From positions 19,398,637 through 19,462,636 of the forward strand of contig CM076659.1 of assembly GCA_038496675.1 (NCBI GenBank): a stretch of DNA of 64,000 nt, in the 5' to 3' direction. This DNA comes from Rachycentron canadum (taxonomy: Eukaryota; Chordata; Actinopteri; Carangiformes; Rachycentridae). The notes under the pieces are model-generated. The model had not been told where the DNA came from and made no database searches. It saw nothing but the letters and a program-made list of their open reading frames with translations. Both the position numbers and the translations under genes were made by a program. Of this stretch, positions 38,160 to 50,229 are shown piece by piece (position 1 is the stretch's first letter; each line of letters begins with the position of its first letter).

Positions 38160-38780
38160 CCTCGATCTCTCTTGTCTCCCATCTGCACCAGCCATAACTA
38201 ATTTTTTCCCCCTCTCACCTAATCCCAATAGATCTCTTTTTATTCTCTCGCCCTCTATCACTCATTTCCCCTCCTCGGTATCTTCCTCCGTCGTCTCACT
38301 TTCCCCCTCATCCCTCTCTTCCCTCTCCCTTTCTCCCATCTTCACATCTGTCTCCCACCTCACCACTTCCCTCTCGACTCCCATTTCTCTGCCGTCCTCA
38401 TATCTATCTCTCTCTGTGTCAGGGGTAGAGGAGGCAGAGTATCATTTAGAGAAGATAGCTTTCACAGACATGCCGAACGTGCACGCACACACACACACCG
38501 GAGTTAGCCTCGCTATCCATTGTCTCCCAGCGTGTCTCTGTTTTTGGTGGGCAGCTGCTAAACTAGATGTTATAAAGTGCAACTGGTGCTCTGTTTGGGA
38601 GAGCTCAAGAAGAGAGAGTAGTGGAAAGAGGGTAGTAGGAGGTAAAGGAAGAAGGGGCTGAGAAAGATGGGGAGGCGAGAGGAGGAGAAGAGGGGGAACA
38701 GTAGATAGAGAGAGAGACGAAGCAGGGGAGATGGAAACAGGAATGAAACACAGGAAAAAGCGAGGCGGGGGGAAAAGCAA
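38160..38780. repeat. Pyrimidine tract followed by purine tract
   Basis: C/T-rich at about 38160-38420, mixed sequence, then A/G-rich at about 38590-38780. ORFs in it are shadows. Confidence 0.75.
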
Positions 38781-39036
38781 TCCTGTTGGCGCTGATAGAT
38801 TTCTGGGAGAACAATGTTATCTCTGCCTCTCTCTCTCCACACATACACACACACACATACACTCAGACGCACACCTTGTAATAGAGAGAGCGAACAAATC
38901 TTTGTGGAGAAGTACATGTATCCGCAGCCTTTATTTTACAACCAAGAAACGCTCCAAAGGCGGCGCAGCAGACTTACAAAGAAGTCGAACTATCCCGAAA
39001 TAGAAACACGGTCAAACTCGTTGTGGCATACAAATC

Positions 39037-39041
<5 letters not shown>

Positions 39042-39067
<26 letters not shown>

Positions 39068-39072
39068 GTGTA
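39042..39072. repeat. Short (GT)n run
   Basis: About 30 bp of GT after a TTTG interruption. Confidence 0.9.
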
Positions 39073-39079
39073 CTGCCTT

Positions 39080-42000
39080 CTTGGTGTTGGTTTATTTACA
39101 TTCTACACTGCATGGTGGCGCATGGCGAGGAAGGAGGTAAACCAAGGGAAGCCGGAAATAGAAGTGACAGAAAAGCTGAGACAGGTGATGTTGAAGTTGT
39201 GGTGAAACAATGACATAGATGGTTAAGGAAATCTTTTAAAAGCATCTAATTAACATAAACATATGAACCACAAGATGGTCTGGCAGCACAGTGACCCTGA
39301 GGTCAATACTCCATTCTTCTGAGCATCAGATATTAATCTGTAAGTTTGAAAGACGACATGAAAGTTTGTAGCTCAGTCTTTTGGCATCTGTAGTCAGATT
39401 TGATTTGTTACAATGGATTCCAAGGGAGGCACGAGAACATCCACACTTCTGATACAACTACTGAAATATTATCAACTTCTCCACAGTTCATCTGCATGAT
39501 CAATGTGTTTCAAACAATCATCACTTCACCAATAAATCACCGTCCTCTCAAGAAATACAGCAGATTTGCCTCTGTAAACTTGTGTGTGAGGAGAAAGGGT
39601 AGAGTCGACACAGAGGAAAGGTCAAAGTGGATGGATGGCTCAACAGAGCATCTGTTCGTTTTCTATTTTACCACCAACAGTCAACACTGGTTCTTTTAAC
39701 CATGACGATGAAACTTCACCACGTATGAATTTTAACCCGTGACCTTTCTCTACCATATCACTTTTATAAATGAACTGTGATTCATTCCACTGTGGTCCTT
39801 GGTTGGAGAAATACCCAGATTTGTTAGGCTCAGATGTTAACGTATCTGTTATTGAACCTTTTATTGTGCCTCATTACTTTTTATTAGCAGTGTTGAATGT
39901 TGGAAAAGATGCAGGTAATGTTAGCAGCTTCTCATTTATACGTTGTTATATCTGGTTACAATGACCACGATCAGCGGCCGTAGATTATATGAGCCGTAGA
40001 TAATTAATGTTAGTTAGACTTAAACTTTATTGTTTGTCAATGTGCTCTCTCTAAAGCACCAACTTGGAAGCATCCACCAATGAACCATTGTTTTTGTCAT
40101 TCAACTAATTCACGATTATTATTGTTGTTTTTAGGCTATTTTAATATTTCTAATTTCTGTCTTTAATTTAATTGTATAGATTATTATTATAGATAATATA
40201 TATATATAGATTATATATTATAGAGCGAACAGTCCCCACAATGAGCAGCACACAGAGCAAGACGAGAGCCAAACTAATCGAGATTTGATTAGAGACTTGG
40301 ATTTGGATTTTATTTGTGGATTCAGTTCTAGATTCAGATCTGATGAAATACAACCAAACCCTGACTTTAGTTTTGAAAGGCTTTGACTAACAATGTTGTT
40401 CTGCTGGTAGGAAGCAGCAGACCAGAATAGAGGTTTTTATTTTGGAAGACTTGCCAATAAATTTCGAACTTTGGAGCTGTGTGTCTGTGATGGGATGGCA
40501 GTAGTTGTGGAGGTAATGTTACTGTTGGCTGCTGAGTAGAAACTTAATGGAACATACTGCAGACTGTTGACAGGTGTACAATAATTATCCTAGTTTAATT
40601 TTTTTTTCCCATAAAAGCAAAGTGGTGTGGAGCTGACCTGGAACCAGCCTGATTATTCTAAGTATGTTGATTATGTCTGTAATGATTTTTTTTAATATGT
40701 CCCTGAATCTTCCATAAACGATCCAATCAAATCTCTGCAGAGATCTTGTGAGACAGCCGCTGTTGCTGATCGGAGCCTCTTGCAAATTCTTTATGACAAC
40801 TCTGGTGTGGTTAAACACTTTTGCTTGATGTGAGTTTTAGGGTGTACCTGTGACCTATTTCCATATTTGCTGGGATGTGCAGTGTGTGTTGTTGATTATA
40901 TAATAATAAATGCTGACTTGTTGTTGGAGCCTATTTCAGTCAATTTGCTGAACCCATGAATGTAAGATCAGATCTTTGGCACAGAATAATAGAATAATAA
41001 ACTCAGGTCTGGGTTTGCAGCAGACTGGATTTACATGTATAATGATTTGCCCTGAAATACACTAATCCTGAAGTCCTAATCCTGGCAAGATGATAATGAA
41101 CATATAGGCGAATGGTGTAGAAGTGGATTATGTTGCAGGCGTGGTTTTGAAAAAATTCTATGGACATTATGAAGTGTTTTTTTTTTCTTGCTCTATCTCT
41201 GGACTGCCATTGGAACCCATCTTAACAGCTGCGACCCTAAACTGACTGCAGCTGTTGTGCACCGTGAAAGAGAAAGCCACAAACTGTGCAGAGCCACCTT
41301 TCAAGACCACGTGGTGAATACTTGACACTAGAAAGAAAGAATTTCAATAGAGTGCAGCTTGAGCATTGTCATCTCACTACAAGGAGGTCTAGGCTGGGTG
41401 AAGCACCTTACTGTCTGGAGCTCTGCCTGAAAACCAGACCACATAGACAGGTCAGGTGGAGAGGAAACTCTGAATGAATTGTTCATTAAGTGTGAATGTG
41501 TTTGTTTCTGCCCTGAGACCAAGAACCAAGATGTCAAACTGACCTGAAAAAGAAACACACTCAAATGCTTTGTTGCATACAAATGTGTGCATACTCTCGT
41601 TTCTGGTTATTTGTTTATTTGCAGTCCCCTCTGCAAGGGGAGCATCTGGTGATATAAGAGGTAACAGTCAAATTCTCAATTAGGTTTGTCAGAATGATTC
41701 AGGTCCTAACTACACGCTGAAATATAGGCTTTAAATGCTGTTGAAATCATGGTTATATTTGATCTAAATGTCTAAAAAAAATACCCTCAACTCCTCTCAC
41801 ATCTCAACCACATTTTGCCCAGTTTTAACCTTGATGTCTAGACATCACTAAAACCACCATCAGCGATGAGACAGTCAACAGGCTGCGGTGAGGGAGCGGC
41901 TAAGGAGGCCGCGAGAATCGGAGGATTTAAAAACTGCATCTGATCTGCGATGGGCGACCATGAGGCATTGAACCAGGGGGGCAGGAAACGGAGATGCTCT

Positions 42001-42465
42001 TCCACAATGCGACACAACCAATCATGTGGCATTTTACACTTATCACTGACGGTCACAAAGTGGCGGCTGGTGTGTGAAACGGCTCGACGAGTTCAGTCTG
42101 CGAGTGTGTACACACCCGGAGGTACAAAGCCAATGTGGCGCGTTGTGATTTTTTTTTTTTTTTTCTAATAAATGTGCCCTTTTGTCTGTGCGAACTTGTG
42201 AGAATTAGATTAGTTTTCCACAGCAAGCATGGCCTTTACACATATACAAACACACTCTTAGAAACACATAGACAGCCGGACACACAGTCACACACACTCA
42301 TGCACGCGCGTGGAAAGACAGACACACACACACACTCAGGGATAGACTCAGCTTCCTTGTGTGAGGCCAATTCATTTTGCCACAAGTGGTCCCAGATTGG
42401 ATCTGGTCAGAGTCCCATTACGCCTCACCTTGGCTGACCTTAAGATACCCCACTCCACCCCACCC
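39080..42465. other. Intronic sequence, little recognised
   Basis: A diverged R3-like fragment may lie at about 39600-39730 (GGTCAAAGTGGATGGATGGC). An AT-repeat patch lies at 40185-40222. No convincing exon. Confidence 0.45.
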
Positions 42466-42470
42466 CCAAC

Positions 42471-42547
<77 letters not shown>
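42471..42547. repeat. (CA)n microsatellite
   Basis: About 77 bp of CA with one AT interruption. Confidence 0.95.
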
Positions 42548-42559
42548 TTTACTCATGAA

Positions 42560-43435
42560 CATATACACACAGACAAATGCAATCTGAAAACTATATAAAG
42601 GCGCACACACGCGCACACCCAGGTACACTCACCAAGACACAGGTCAGGTCATCAGTGCAGACACCAACACACAGACAGACACACACAGTGTTATTGATTG
42701 TGTGTAACGTTATCTAGATGGGATCATTTCTATTGATTTAGAAAGAGGGGTCACTCTGATCAATGCTATCTGCTCGTCTGCTGTGTCATTAGAGCAGAGC
42801 CTGAGTGCCAAAATATCTGACTATCTTTCCTTCCTCTTAGAAAGCCCACTGAGCGGGAGGAGGAATTACTTGTTTGATCTCAGGTATCAACAGCGCCCGA
42901 CACTGCCGACGTGCCCTGGAGCAAGGGCATCTATAGGTCATCAGTGTTTACGCTGTCCACTCTGCTCGGAGGACTTGTAGCGAACCTGAGCTTACAGCGG
43001 CTGAACAGAGATAACTGGGGTATAGGAGCTCGCAAAGCAATGGAACATAAGCACAAGTCATTACCCTGCGGGCGCCGTGCGACCGGGCTTCACATATGAT
43101 GAGGAAACCTGTGGAAATTAAGCCAACTATGCAGGTTGATACATTTTGTTTTGATCCTGTTTTTTTTTTTTCAAAAATGATCTGATTAGCTTGTTAAGCC
43201 TTGATAAAATTTTAACAAGTTAAACTTTTAATGAAAATGTCTGCTGGACATCTAATATATGTTTATATATGTTTACTGGAAGGAGTTTGACTCAGGGATG
43301 ATATACGGATCTAATGCCATAGTTTTGACACTATTTAGTGTACGACACCAGAATAAAAGTATTCGCTCCTTCATTCAGTGCACAACTTTCACACCAGTGA
43401 ACAGGATTTACATCCATGATCCCATCTGATTAGAG
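42560..43435. other. Intronic sequence, nothing recognised
   Basis: 42820-43090 is GC-richer but shows no supported exon. Confidence 0.45.
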
Positions 43436-43489
43436 TTTTGTTGCAAAGGCACTTGGATGAAGATTAGAGAAAGATGGTGGTTTTGGCCA

Positions 43490-43690
43490 AATGATAATGA
43501 ACGCGTAGGTCGTCTGTCGAGAGCGACAAAGTCCATGTCAAGACGAGGTTGAGGTGGAAACACGGGAATATGACTCAGGAGAGCGGTGTTTGATTCCCAT
43601 GACCGTTAAACAAAGTTAACTGTTGTTGAGGAAACACTTATTTTGACCACCATTTAAATCACCACCTTTTTCTATCGTTATAAGTACAAT
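43490..43690 (+). mobile_element. SINE-like repeat R3, copy 2
   Basis: GAGCGACAAAGTCCATGTCA, AGGTTGAGGTGGAAAC, TTTGATTCCCATG and GTTGAGGAAACACTTATTTT match copies 1 and 3. It lacks part of the middle. Confidence 0.6.
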
Positions 43691-43699
43691 CAGTTTGTG

Positions 43700-43995
43700 T
43701 CATCCATCCTTCCATTATCCGTACTGATGGAGCCAATCTCTGACAGTGGACACAGGTGGGGTACACCATGGACAGGTCGCCGCCAGGCCCAACACATTGA
43801 GACAAACAACCATTCACACTCATGCACTGTAGAATGACCAGTTAACTGAATGTGCATGTCTTTGGACTGAAGGAGGGGGCGGTAATACCCGGAGGGAACC
43901 CACGTAGGGAGAACATGCAAACTCAACACAGAAAGGCCCCAGGTTTGAACCCAGAACCTCCTTGCCATGAACCTCCTTTCCACCACGCCACCGTG
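43700..43995 (+). repeat. Common teleost interspersed repeat
   Basis: Order of blocks: GGGGTACACCATGGACAGGT, CAACCATTCACACTCATGCA, GTCTTTGGACTGAAGGAGG, CCCGGAGGGAACCCACGTA, GGGAGAACATGCAAACTCAA, and CCACCACGCCACCGTGG. This is a very widespread fish repeat; class not assigned. Confidence 0.75.
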
Positions 43996-43999
43996 GGTC

Positions 44000-44880
44000 A
44001 TATCAGAGGGTTGAAAAATAAAATAAAATACCATCAGCCTTTAACCAAGTCCCATGAGACTTTTAACATAAGCACAATAAATCACTACAAAAGGATATTC
44101 TATTTCAAGATCAGACATTTAGACAGGAAACAAACATATTGTCTGTGACCATCGATCACACTGATGTGTTCAGTATCAACGTATTTGTGACTTGACAAAT
44201 TCATAAAAAAACATTATATCCTCAATAGAAAACATAATTTATTTATTATTACATTACTAACTTGTTCATTTCCATCGGATTTGATCCAAATCTCACCCTG
44301 GCTTCAGTGTCACAGCTGAAATCTACAACTTGAGTATTTTATGTGCTCTGTATGATGAAATGTTATATGGTAAAACACTTACTGAATATGTGCTGCTCTA
44401 CATCTTATTATTATTCTGAGTAAAATAACTGGAAATAACTGAACCTTTGGCTTTTATATCGCAAAATACTAAAGTAGAGTGTAATTTCTCATGTTTAGCA
44501 GTAAATTATCATCAAAAGCCAGCAACCACATTTTTGCACAAAAACAAAGTGAGACAGTGACACCATTTGCTCGTTGTAATAACATCACTGGATATTTAAT
44601 CTGAATGTAAAAAAGAAAATGTGGATTTAATTTTTGTGTTTCTCCTGCACAGAAAGCTACAGTCCATCCTTTCTTTGACAAGAGAGAAATAAATAGAGGC
44701 CGTACAGCAGCGACTGATTCCAAGATGCATCATGGTTGATGACAAGTCCAGCATCTCTGCCGGCCTGATTTGCATATTGAGATTGTGTGATTGAGATTCA
44801 ATCGTAATTCAGGCAGAATTATGAAGACAATAATACCAGATGTGAAGAGGTAAGGTATCCAGATAGAGATCTGCATGTTG
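44000..44880. other. Intronic sequence with candidate conserved patch
   Basis: 44720-44870 contains ATTTGCATA (octamer-like) and homeodomain-like cores in unique sequence. Otherwise nothing recognised. Confidence 0.35.
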
Positions 44881-44958
44881 CTGCCTGGTATCTCAGCAAT
44901 GTCACAAATGTAAATCTAGGTGCTCATCATTCTCCCTGTTGCCCCTGTTGCTAGAAAG

Positions 44959-45124
44959 GTGCAAAAGGTTACAGATTTCAGCGTTACCCCAAACATCTAC
45001 TGAAATACTTTGTACGTTCCTCAAACCTGAGGAGGTTATGGCAAATATCTATGATGACGTTTTGGGATTATTTGATGATGAAGATGATCTGTGTGAGGTC
45101 ACCTTTGAAGGAATGTGGAGCTGA
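44959..45124 (+). CDS. Exon-like ORF, unidentified (plus strand)
   Basis: After a pyrimidine-rich acceptor (ttgcccctgttgctag, ending at 44956) a frame stays open to TGA at 45122-45124. It ends with an acidic stretch containing LGLFDDEDDL and a CEVTFEGMWS terminus. No Met start is required if it is an exon. No family is recognised and no other exons were found. It lies antisense inside the znf804a intron and could be chance. Confidence 0.2.
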
Positions 45125-45477
45125 CAAATGTGTCCTTATTTCCCCAAAGGGCCTTGGGCTGTAGAGCTAGAATTACATTAAGCGATAGACTTGGGTTTAC
45201 TGTTACAGCGAGTCAGCTGCAGTCCTTACAAGTATAGATGTATAAATGTGTGTGTGTGTGTCCCTCGGGCTGTTATGACCAGATGTGTCCCTTTTGCCAT
45301 CATTTTTTGCACCACTGCTTCTTTAACTTCATCAGGCAGGCACACACACAAACACACACACACTCAAGGCTTGTATTAATAATCTCATAAAGCCATTTGT
45401 TAAAACCTGTAGCTGTAAAACTTGTCCCAGGATGTGTAAGAAGGTGACAGCAGGACATGTCTTATGACTCAAACAGT

Positions 45478-45498
45478 AAAAAAAAAAAAAAAAAAGAG
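45478..45498 (+). repeat. Poly(A) run
   Basis: About 18 A on the plus strand. Possibly a retroelement tail, but no element is recognised in front of it. Confidence 0.6.
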
Positions 45499-45539
45499 CA
45501 ATTACAGGCTGCTTTTAATCTGCAAATAGTCATCAAACA

Positions 45540-45689
45540 TTACAGCAGTCGTTTCAGCCTGATCACTGGCTTCTCCGAACTCTGCTCCACTGTGATGCGA
45601 CGCCGCTCTGACTTCCAGGTGTCTTTCTTCTGAAACGTTCCCCGGAGTATTGACGCGAATGTTTGAGGATTTATCTCATCTTCCTGTGG
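45540..45689 (-). CDS. Exon-like ORF, unidentified (minus strand)
   Basis: A good acceptor (gtcctcacag, ending at 45690) is followed by an open frame of 49 residues with coding-like composition. It includes NPQTFASILRGTFQKK and ends RLKRLL before TAA. It could be the last exon of a nested gene or an alternative terminal exon of znf804a (entered in phase 0 if exon 1 splices to it). No family is recognised. No AATAAA was found shortly downstream. Confidence 0.25.
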   Translation of the reverse strand, partial: PQEDEINPQTFASILRGTFQKKDTWKSERRRITVEQSSEKPVIRLKRLL

Positions 45690-45865
45690 CTGTGAGGACA
45701 TGAGGTTCACACAATGACAGGGGTGAATACTCTCTCTGTTAATGCACACAGTCTCGCTCTATCTCTCTCTCTATCACACACACACGCACACATGCACACG
45801 CACACTGCAGTCGCCTCCAGTCAAGCGTGTCTTATTGGCCTTCTGTTTGACTTCCTATTCGGCTC

Positions 45866-45879
45866 AGTGTGTGTCTGTA

Positions 45880-45920
<41 letters not shown>
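45866..45920. repeat. (GT)n microsatellite
   Basis: GT run with TCTGTA and GCGC interruptions. Confidence 0.9.
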
Positions 45921-46020
45921 CTCAGTGTGAGGGTGTGTGTGATCCAGATGGAGATGGGTTTATAATCTCGGGACAGTTGTTGTTTTTATTATTATTTTAT
46001 CGTTGTTTTTACTGCTCACT

Positions 46021-46925
46021 AAACTGAGAATGAAGAGAGGAGAGGAGAGGTAAAAGGAGATGAGATGGGAAGGAAAAAGGAGAGTAGCACAGAGGAGTGA
46101 TGGACGGAGGAAAAAAGAACAAAGTAAAGAAGAAAAGATCTTGGTGAAATAAAAAGAGATGACAAAATAAATAAAGAGAGAAGAAACGGGGGAGAAGGGG
46201 CAGAAAAAGATGATGATAAGAGCAACAAATAAGGAAGAAAGAGGGAAGAAAGGTGGGTAAAAGATAAGGGAGAGAAATAGGAAAGATGTACAAAAGAAGA
46301 TCAACAAAGAAATAAAAAGAAAATAAATAAAGGCTGCAGATGTCTTTAAAACAAGGAGAGTGAGACAAAGAGGGAAAACAGGTGAAAGAGGAGAGAAAAG
46401 GCAGATAAGAGGAGCAGTAGATAATGATTCGGGGTGAGGGGGGTGAGTTGAAAGTGCGGCTGCCAATGTGTCATTGAAAGGAAGAGAAATAAAGAGAAAA
46501 TCCAAAAATGGAAATGAAGGAGGAAGGAAATGAAAGGACAAAAGGATGAGTGGAAAACCAGGTGAAGGAGGGCTTGTTGTGAACGAGGGGAAAGGTTGTG
46601 GAAGAGGCTGAGGAAAGGCAAAAAGACGAGTAGAAATATTTTATTGAAACGAGAGACGAGGGGAGGAGAAGAAAGAGGCCAAAAAGAAGAGACTAAAGAA
46701 GTGATGCAAGAAAGAAAGAAACTGCGTAAAAAAGCAAGTTTGTCAATGTCAAGAGGGGAAGAAAGGAAAAGGGGACGAGAGAAGTGAAACAAGTGGCAAA
46801 AAGAGGAGGAGAGGTGAGTGATTGAAAAGACAAAGGTTGTTGAAAAGAGTGAGAGGAGAAGAGAGGAGCAAAAAATAAAGAAAGTGGGTGAAGGAAGGTA
46901 GGAAACGTGGAGTTAGAAGCAAAAC
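46021..46925 (-). repeat. 0.9-kb purine (+) / pyrimidine (-) tract
   Basis: The plus strand is almost all A/G for about 900 bp. The znf804a pre-mRNA would be C/U-rich here. All long ORFs in it are low-complexity. Confidence 0.85.
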
Positions 46926-47016
46926 CTGCAAACTTCTCAAAGCAACAAAACTTTATCTCCGAGCGTTTCAGCATTTCCTTCTTACTTTTCTCCATCTGCT
47001 TCTATTTCCTCTGTCA

Positions 47017-47018
<2 letters not shown>

Positions 47019-47071
<53 letters not shown>
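47019..47071. repeat. (CT)n microsatellite
   Basis: Pure CT, 53 bp. Confidence 0.95.
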
Positions 47072-47074
<3 letters not shown>

Positions 47075-47079
47075 CCCTC

Positions 47080-49795
47080 CTACCACATTTGCAGGGTTCA
47101 TCCAAGTTGCGTTGACGCCCACTCACCTCCAACATGCTACCTCAGTTTCCATGGTAATCGAGTAGCGACCGTGCTACATAAATATATACTTTAACATTCA
47201 GCACCCCACAACTCATTAAGAACATCTCCGGATGAAAAAAAAAAAAATCTCCCAGGGTGTTGTTCTTCTTAAAGGGCCACGCTGTCTAATTTAATTCCTC
47301 AGAGTGTCAGTGAGAGTGCGGAGACAGACAAACACAGAGCGATGTAAGAGCGGGAAGCTGCTCCGCGGACCGTGACACGATGGCAAATGTGACCCAGGGG
47401 GAGTTTATGAGCACATGAGAACATCACCCAGCTCACGACTCAGGACAGAGTCTGAACAAAGCTCATCTGGTCTAAAAACATTGTTTCAATAAAGTCGGTC
47501 TTCCATTCGGCTCCGCGGCAGAATAGTTAATATCCATATAGTGTGTGAGATTCATCCATTCAGAGAGATGTAAATAATATAAGAAACTCTGCGATTGTGA
47601 TCTATGAATCAGATCGATAAAATAATCACAGGTGCACAGGTACTTAAACCAGGTGGGGCTATAACGGAAGAATAGTCCAATTAGTTGTGTTGATGTGCAG
47701 ATGAACTTAAACCCCAGTAACAATTTAATACAGTCATTTATTATTATTATTATTGGAATCCATCTTTTGTTTATGCTGAATTGTATTGTATAGTATTAAA
47801 GTTGTGTTATCTTAGCATTTAGAAATGGAAGTGTATCAACTCAACTGATCACTCTCTAATTTTTCCTGTAATTGATCTATCTAAGAAATTAACTAATTAT
47901 CTATCCTAGAGATATTGGAGAATATTTGGAAATAAATATTACAAACACATAAGATAAACTGTAACAGAGAAACAATGGGCTGTAATGTAACGTGTACCTC
48001 ATTATACTTATGTAACATATATCTTAACACCATTTTTTCCCCAAACTTCACTTCTGTTTCCCAGTGCTATGGCCTGTGGGTATCCATACAATACTCATAC
48101 GATAGAATTTATTTGTCATTTCCTCTAATATCATGGATCATCTTCCAAACAGCCCACTGGGCACCCACCCAGTAGGCCTGAGAGGTTAGGGCACAGACAC
48201 TGGATGATGGCCACTGGATCATACTTCAGTGTTCCCAACATGGCCTGTAAAACAACTAACCTAAACTTAATGTACACACCTCATAGACAATAGCCCAAAC
48301 TATTGTGACTATGAGAAACTGAAGACTAACCTTTTATTTTTATGTCACATGGATCAAAAACCCATGCATATAGAAACAACTGTTCTCTGGAAATTTTTTG
48401 GAATCTGTTGAACAATGTAAATGTTATGGTACTTTTTATCCAGAAAAACTGCAGCTCCACTTATTCCTATTTGTCTACAGGGCAGTCTTGCGCAGACCAA
48501 TGTGGCGCCAACGTTGACGTGTTGCAGCAACAGGCTAAAGCGGTCAATGTGGCGTCTACGTATACATGTCTATGGGTCAGGGAACAGCCTTGAATATTTA
48601 AGTCTGGGGAGCCCTGTATAAGAGGAGCAGGGGGCTTTTTACCTGTCTGTGCCCAGGGGCTTATTTTCTCATGATCTGAAATGCCCATTCCTTGCTCCCT
48701 GTTCTCTGTAGCCTTGTTTTCTTCCACTGTGCCAGGAAGACTCAGTAAGTTTTTATTGGTACTAATTCATACAACAAAGTGACACTGCACCACAGTGTGT
48801 ATTACACAGTACCTCATGTTTGCAGGGGTTTACAGGCTAAAAAGTGAGAATTTTTTCTATTTTTTTTTCTATGTATTGAAACACTTGAACATTTTCGCTT
48901 CTTGTTCTACATAAAGGTAATAGTGCTTGACATATTGTGGCTGACAGTCCTGCCCCCTCTCCCAGCTTTTCTCAGTGGGTTCCACTGAATATGTTAAAGC
49001 TTTTTCAGAGAGGCTGAAAAGTGTTCCTGGAATTTTCTACCTGGCGTTTTCTGTCTGTATATTTAGCTAAATAGTAAAATTTAAAATTATTATATTTAAT
49101 TTATGAAAATTATTTTGTAAGAAGCATCAACATACAATAAGTCGCAATCAGTGTTTTGTTGCCTTATGGTTTCAGACAAAGCATGGATATTTTTATTGAC
49201 ATAAAATTAAATCAAGATTGTAGATTTTTCTTTTTGTCTATTTCCAGCATCAAGATTTGTTAACGACAAAGAACAACACTCAGAGCAGCTTGTTGGACGC
49301 TCAGGAAGCCTCATATTCCCCCTCTCCCCACACCTTTCTGACTGCAACAATTTGTTTCAGTTTGCATATGAACAGTCGATTGAAACACCACCAGTGTCTT
49401 CCTAAAGGGTCTAAATTTTTTTTCTGTTTGTATGCACATATCATGAACATTATTTGTATAAAATATTGAAGTTTTATTTTGTTTTAGTTCATTCTATTGT
49501 TCTTATATTTTAACAAATCCATTTGAACATTATCAGGTTATATTTCTTAAAAAAAAAAAAAAATTAATTTTTTAATTTCTTGTTGCACGTTAGTTGTATA
49601 TAAATATAATTTCTTGGAAATATCTGCATAAAAAAGAAGTTTTAACACATAAAGACACAAACAGTTTCATCCAGAGGTGAGATTTGAAAATATGTAGGAG
49701 ATATTTTAGTTTAGAGAGACTCAGACTGAGAAACTCTATGATGTCCCACATGCACAAAAATCAACATTCAGCCAAGTAGTCAAACTGTGTCAGAA
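47080..49795. other. Intronic sequence, nothing recognised
   Basis: AT-rich, with a small (ATT)n patch near 47737-47754. No supported exon or known repeat. Confidence 0.5.
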
Positions 49796-49799
49796 ATTC

Positions 49800-49804
49800 A
49801 CACA

Positions 49805-49836
<32 letters not shown>

Positions 49837-50228
49837 TTGCTGTGTCACACAAACACATTCATGTGCACATACACACACACTTGCACTCTATCTCTCCCTT
49901 TGGAGCAGATGGCTCCATAGTCATAGCTGATGTTTCACACATCAGTGAAGCACACCATGTACTCACAACTACTGAATACACACCCTCACTCTGTCACACA
50001 GACACACACACGCCATTTAATTCACCACTATGGAACACACTCAGACGGAGAAACATGCTTGCATACGCACATATGCGTAACTGCTCGAACCCAGACGGAC
50101 TGACCATTTCACTCATGCACAAATGCACACGCGTGCACAGAGTGTCCTCATCGGTGCTAATTTATGGAGTGAGGAGCCATGTTGTTGGCAAGTTAGCTCA
50201 AACCTCATAACACACACACACACACACC
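49800..50228. repeat. CA-rich patch
   Basis: CA runs at 49800-49836 and 50209-50226 with scattered CACA in between. The 122-residue ORF across it is a product of the repeat. Confidence 0.7.
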
Positions 50229-50229
50229 C

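Noticed and set aside
39000..39060. HNEFD-like peptide on the minus strand, considered as the finger exon
   Set aside because: Only four residues agree. There are no paired cysteines, no HINSY segment and no splice sites.
38814..39140. 108-residue plus-strand ORF with a MYPQPLFYNQ segment
   Set aside because: No recognised family, low-complexity ends, and no convincing splice sites around the central part.
45960..46995. Several 100-190-residue Phe/Leu/Ser ORFs
   Set aside because: Low-complexity products of the 0.9-kb pyrimidine tract; no family resemblance.
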